Source: Oscillospiraceae bacterium
Lineage (GTDB): Bacteria; Bacillota_A; Clostridia; Oscillospirales; Ruminococcaceae
Length of the DNA: 6,800 bases
NCBI GenBank assembly: GCA_017414145.1
Contig: JAFPQL010000046.1
Span: 1-6,800 of the forward strand
Reading direction: 5' to 3'
The notes beneath the pieces are model-generated. The model searched no databases, was not told where the DNA came from, and saw nothing but the letters and a program-made list of their open reading frames with translations. Shown here in pieces: positions 4,821 through 6,800 of the stretch. The position numbers were made by a program, and so were the translations under genes. Numbering within the stretch: the stretch's first letter is position 1; each line of letters begins with the position of its first letter.

Positions 4821-6800
4821 ATGCCGGAAAGACCGGGGCGCAGGACAGGCGGAATCAGCCGTCTGCGCGCATCCAGAAACCAGACATGGAAGCGCGGCCG
4901 GCGCGCAGCGGGCGCAAAGCCGTCCGTCAGCATGAAAAAACGCGCGAATGCTGTCATTCTGTCCGCGCTGTTTGTTGCGGCAGCGGCGCTGAGCGTCAAT
5001 CTGTTCAAGATCATGATCGTCGATCATGACAAATATATTGAGCGGGCGAATTCGCGTCAGTTCGATTCGATCACACTGCCGGCGGCACGCGGCTCGATTT
5101 ACGATGCAAACGGCACAGTGCTGGCGCAGAGCGCGACGGTGTACCGGATTTTCGTCGATCCGGGACTGTTCCGGCGGGAGATTGCGGCGATTGAGGAGCG
5201 GAACGCCAAGCTGACGACTGAAGCGGAGGGCAAGGTCGGAGAGGACGGACAGCCGGTTGTGCCGGATCTTGTCAACACCGAGGAGCTCCGCCGCGACCTG
5301 ACCGCGTTTCTGGCGGAGCAGCTCGAAATACCGGAGGAGAAGGTCTCCGAGGCGCTCGACAAGCAGGACAGCCGCTTTGTCGTGCTCAAGCCGAAGGTCG
5401 AAAAGAGCCGTGCGGACCGGATTATGGACTATGTGAGCCATATCCAGAAGACGGGCAGCGCCCGCAAGGTCGCGCTGGAGTCGATCAGCCGGCAGTCCGA
5501 CACCAAGCGGTATTACCCGCAGAATGAGCTGGCGGCATCGGTCATCGGCTTCATGAACAATGACGGCAAGGGCTTTTACGGCATCGAGGCGTATTACGAC
5601 AGCAATCTGTCCGGCATCGACGGCAAGACGGTCACGGCAGTTGACGCGAACGGCAATGAAATGCCCTACCGCTACTCCAAGACCTACCCCGCGCAGGACG
5701 GCGACGATGTCTATGTGACGATTGACATGACGCTCCAGACCTATCTGGAGAACGCAATCACGGACATGGTGGACACCTTCCAGGTCGGAAACCGTGCCTG
5801 CGGCATCATTCTGGACGCCAAGACCGGCGCGGTGCGCGCAATGGCATCGGTGCGCGGCTTTGACCCGAATGACCCCTATACCATCTACGATCAGCTGACG
5901 CAGTCGCAGATCATGCTGCTGCCGGAGGGCGACGAGCGTGACAAGGCGGTTGCGGCGGCACGCGAGACACAGTGGCGCAATAAATGTGTGACGGAAACTT
6001 ATATTCCGGGCTCTGTTTTCAAGGTGTTTACGGCATCGAGCGGCCTGGAGGAAAATGTGATTACCTATCAGGACCGCTTCTACTGCGACGGCGAATATCC
6101 GGTCAAGGGTGCGGCAAAGCCGTTCCACTGCTGGAAGCGCCGGGGACACGGTTCGGAGTACTTTGAGGAGATTCTGACGAATTCCTGCAACCCGGCGTTT
6201 ATCTCGATCGGTCAGACGCTCGGCAGAACCATGTTCTGTCAGTATTTCCGTTCATTCGGTCTTGAGGAGCGAACCGGCATCGACCTGCCGTATGAGACAA
6301 AGTCAATTTCCAATCTGGATTCCATGGGACCTGTTGACCTTGCGGCGAGTTCCTACGGTCAGCGCAACTCCCTGACACCGATTGAAATGGTCACGGGCTA
6401 TGCCGCGGTCGTCAACGGCGGCTACCTGCTGGAACCGTATGTGGTCAGCAAGGTCGTCGATCAGGCAGGAAATGTTGTACTTTCCCATGACAAAACCGTG
6501 CGCCGTCAGGTGATCTCCGAGGAGACCTCGGCGGAAATGCGCCGCGCACTGCAATTTGTTGTTGACGGCAACCACGGCGGCAATGCTTACATCAAGGGTT
6601 ATAAGATCGGCGGTAAATCCGGTACATCCCAGAAGCTGCAGGGCATGATCAGTGCGGCAGATGCGGAGTATGTTGCTTCGTACTGCTGCTTTGCACCGGC
6701 GGATGATCCGGAGATCGTGCTGCTGATCATGGCAGATGAACCGAACAAGAACATCACCTATTACGGCGCTACGGTCGTTGTGGCGTATTCGCGCCGCGTA
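4821..6800 (+). CDS. Class B penicillin-binding protein, PBP2/SpoVD type (transpeptidase), C-terminus outside window
   Basis: This enzyme cross-links peptidoglycan strands at the outer face of the membrane, at the division septum or in the spore cortex. The ATG at 4821 has AAAGGAG (4807-4813) seven bases upstream. All 660 codons to the window end are open. Residues 1-41 are a basic cytoplasmic tail, and about 42-62 is the single membrane anchor (ANAVILSALFVAAAALSVNLF). Residues 72-300 form the PBP dimerisation/pedestal region (LPAARGSIYDANGTVLAQS, and VIGFMNNDGKGFYGIEAYYD). The transpeptidase domain shows S398-V-F-K401 (YIPGSVFK, with the catalytic Ser), S455-C-N457, and K599-S-G601 (GGKSGTSQ) in place of the commoner KTG. 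Any PASTA domain would lie past the edge, so PBP2B and SpoVD cannot be told apart. Its neighbour is the FtsL-like protein, the usual activator of this class. The leader in front suggests separate regulation. Confidence 0.95.
   Translation, partial: MPERPGRRTGGISRLRASRNQTWKRGRRAAGAKPSVSMKKRANAVILSALFVAAAALSVNLFKIMIVDHDKYIERANSRQFDSITLPAARGSIYDANGTVLAQSATVYRIFVDPGLFRREIAAIEERNAKLTTEAEGKVGEDGQPVVPDLVNTEELRRDLTAFLAEQLEIPEEKVSEALDKQDSRFVVLKPKVEKSRADRIMDYVSHIQKTGSARKVALESISRQSDTKRYYPQNELAASVIGFMNNDGKGFYGIEAYYDSNLSGIDGKTVTAVDANGNEMPYRYSKTYPAQDGDDVYVTIDMTLQTYLENAITDMVDTFQVGNRACGIILDAKTGAVRAMASVRGFDPNDPYTIYDQLTQSQIMLLPEGDERDKAVAAARETQWRNKCVTETYIPGSVFKVFTASSGLEENVITYQDRFYCDGEYPVKGAAKPFHCWKRRGHGSEYFEEILTNSCNPAFISIGQTLGRTMFCQYFRSFGLEERTGIDLPYETKSISNLDSMGPVDLAASSYGQRNSLTPIEMVTGYAAVVNGGYLLEPYVVSKVVDQAGNVVLSHDKTVRRQVISEETSAEMRRALQFVVDGNHGGNAYIKGYKIGGKSGTSQKLQGMISAADAEYVASYCCFAPADDPEIVLLIMADEPNKNITYYGATVVVAYSRRV

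Noticed and set aside
4932..4934. Alternative PBP start at ATG 4932 (MKKRANAV...)
   Set aside because: It would give a shorter cytoplasmic tail, but no ribosome binding site precedes it, while ATG 4821 has a well spaced AAAGGAG.
4746..6149. Minus-strand open frame of 467 codons opposite the PBP gene
   Set aside because: It is antisense to a PBP with all catalytic motifs and has no ribosome binding site or family features.
1..6800. tRNA or rRNA genes, CRISPR arrays, insertion sequences, phage attachment sites
   Set aside because: No cloverleaf or rRNA-like segment, regularly spaced repeat array, transposase or integrase fragment, or flanking target duplication could be seen.

Overview
The window reads as chromosomal DNA of a fairly GC-rich Gram-positive bacterium of the Clostridia, most likely the Oscillospiraceae/Ruminococcaceae side. 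This is inferred from the gene order mraZ - rsmH (mraW) - ftsL-like - class B penicillin-binding protein, from the Cys-rich C-terminal part of RsmH, from strong AGGAGG-type ribosome binding sites with frequent GTG/TTG starts, and from sigma-A type promoters. Species cannot be named from the sequence alone.

Layout. On the minus strand, positions 1-951 hold a two-component system: an OmpR/PhoB-type response regulator (340-951, probably starting at a TTG) and, overlapping its end by 22 bases, the N-terminal 120 residues of a membrane sensor kinase that runs off the left edge. Between this pair and the plus-strand genes lies about 850 bases without a convincing gene (952-1802). This gap holds the regulator's promoter, two near-identical perfect 7-4-7 palindromes (one embedded in that promoter), an orphan terminator-like hairpin, an AT-richer stretch, a near-consensus sigma-A promoter (1525-1553) and a structured leader of about 240 nt in front of mraZ.

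From 1803 to the right edge is the head of a division and cell wall (dcw) cluster on the plus strand: mraZ (transcriptional regulator of the cluster), rsmH (16S rRNA m4C1402 methyltransferase, overlapping mraZ by 4 bases), an FtsL/DivIC-like bitopic division protein with an unusually long cytoplasmic extension, and a PBP2/SpoVD-type transpeptidase that is cut by the window end after 660 codons. MraZ would tune transcription of the cluster. The FtsL-like protein and the transpeptidase would act together at the septal or spore-septal membrane, where FtsL-type proteins activate class B PBPs.

No new enzyme system is evident; the genes belong to known families. The most unusual points are the paired 7-4-7 palindromes, the FtsL-like protein of 378 residues with an in-frame internal ribosome binding site and TTG that would give a normal-sized FtsL of 131 residues, a motif repeated in its cytoplasmic tail with different codons, and long structured leaders before mraZ, ftsL and the PBP gene that share an 11-nt A-rich element and each carry a hairpin near the ribosome binding site.
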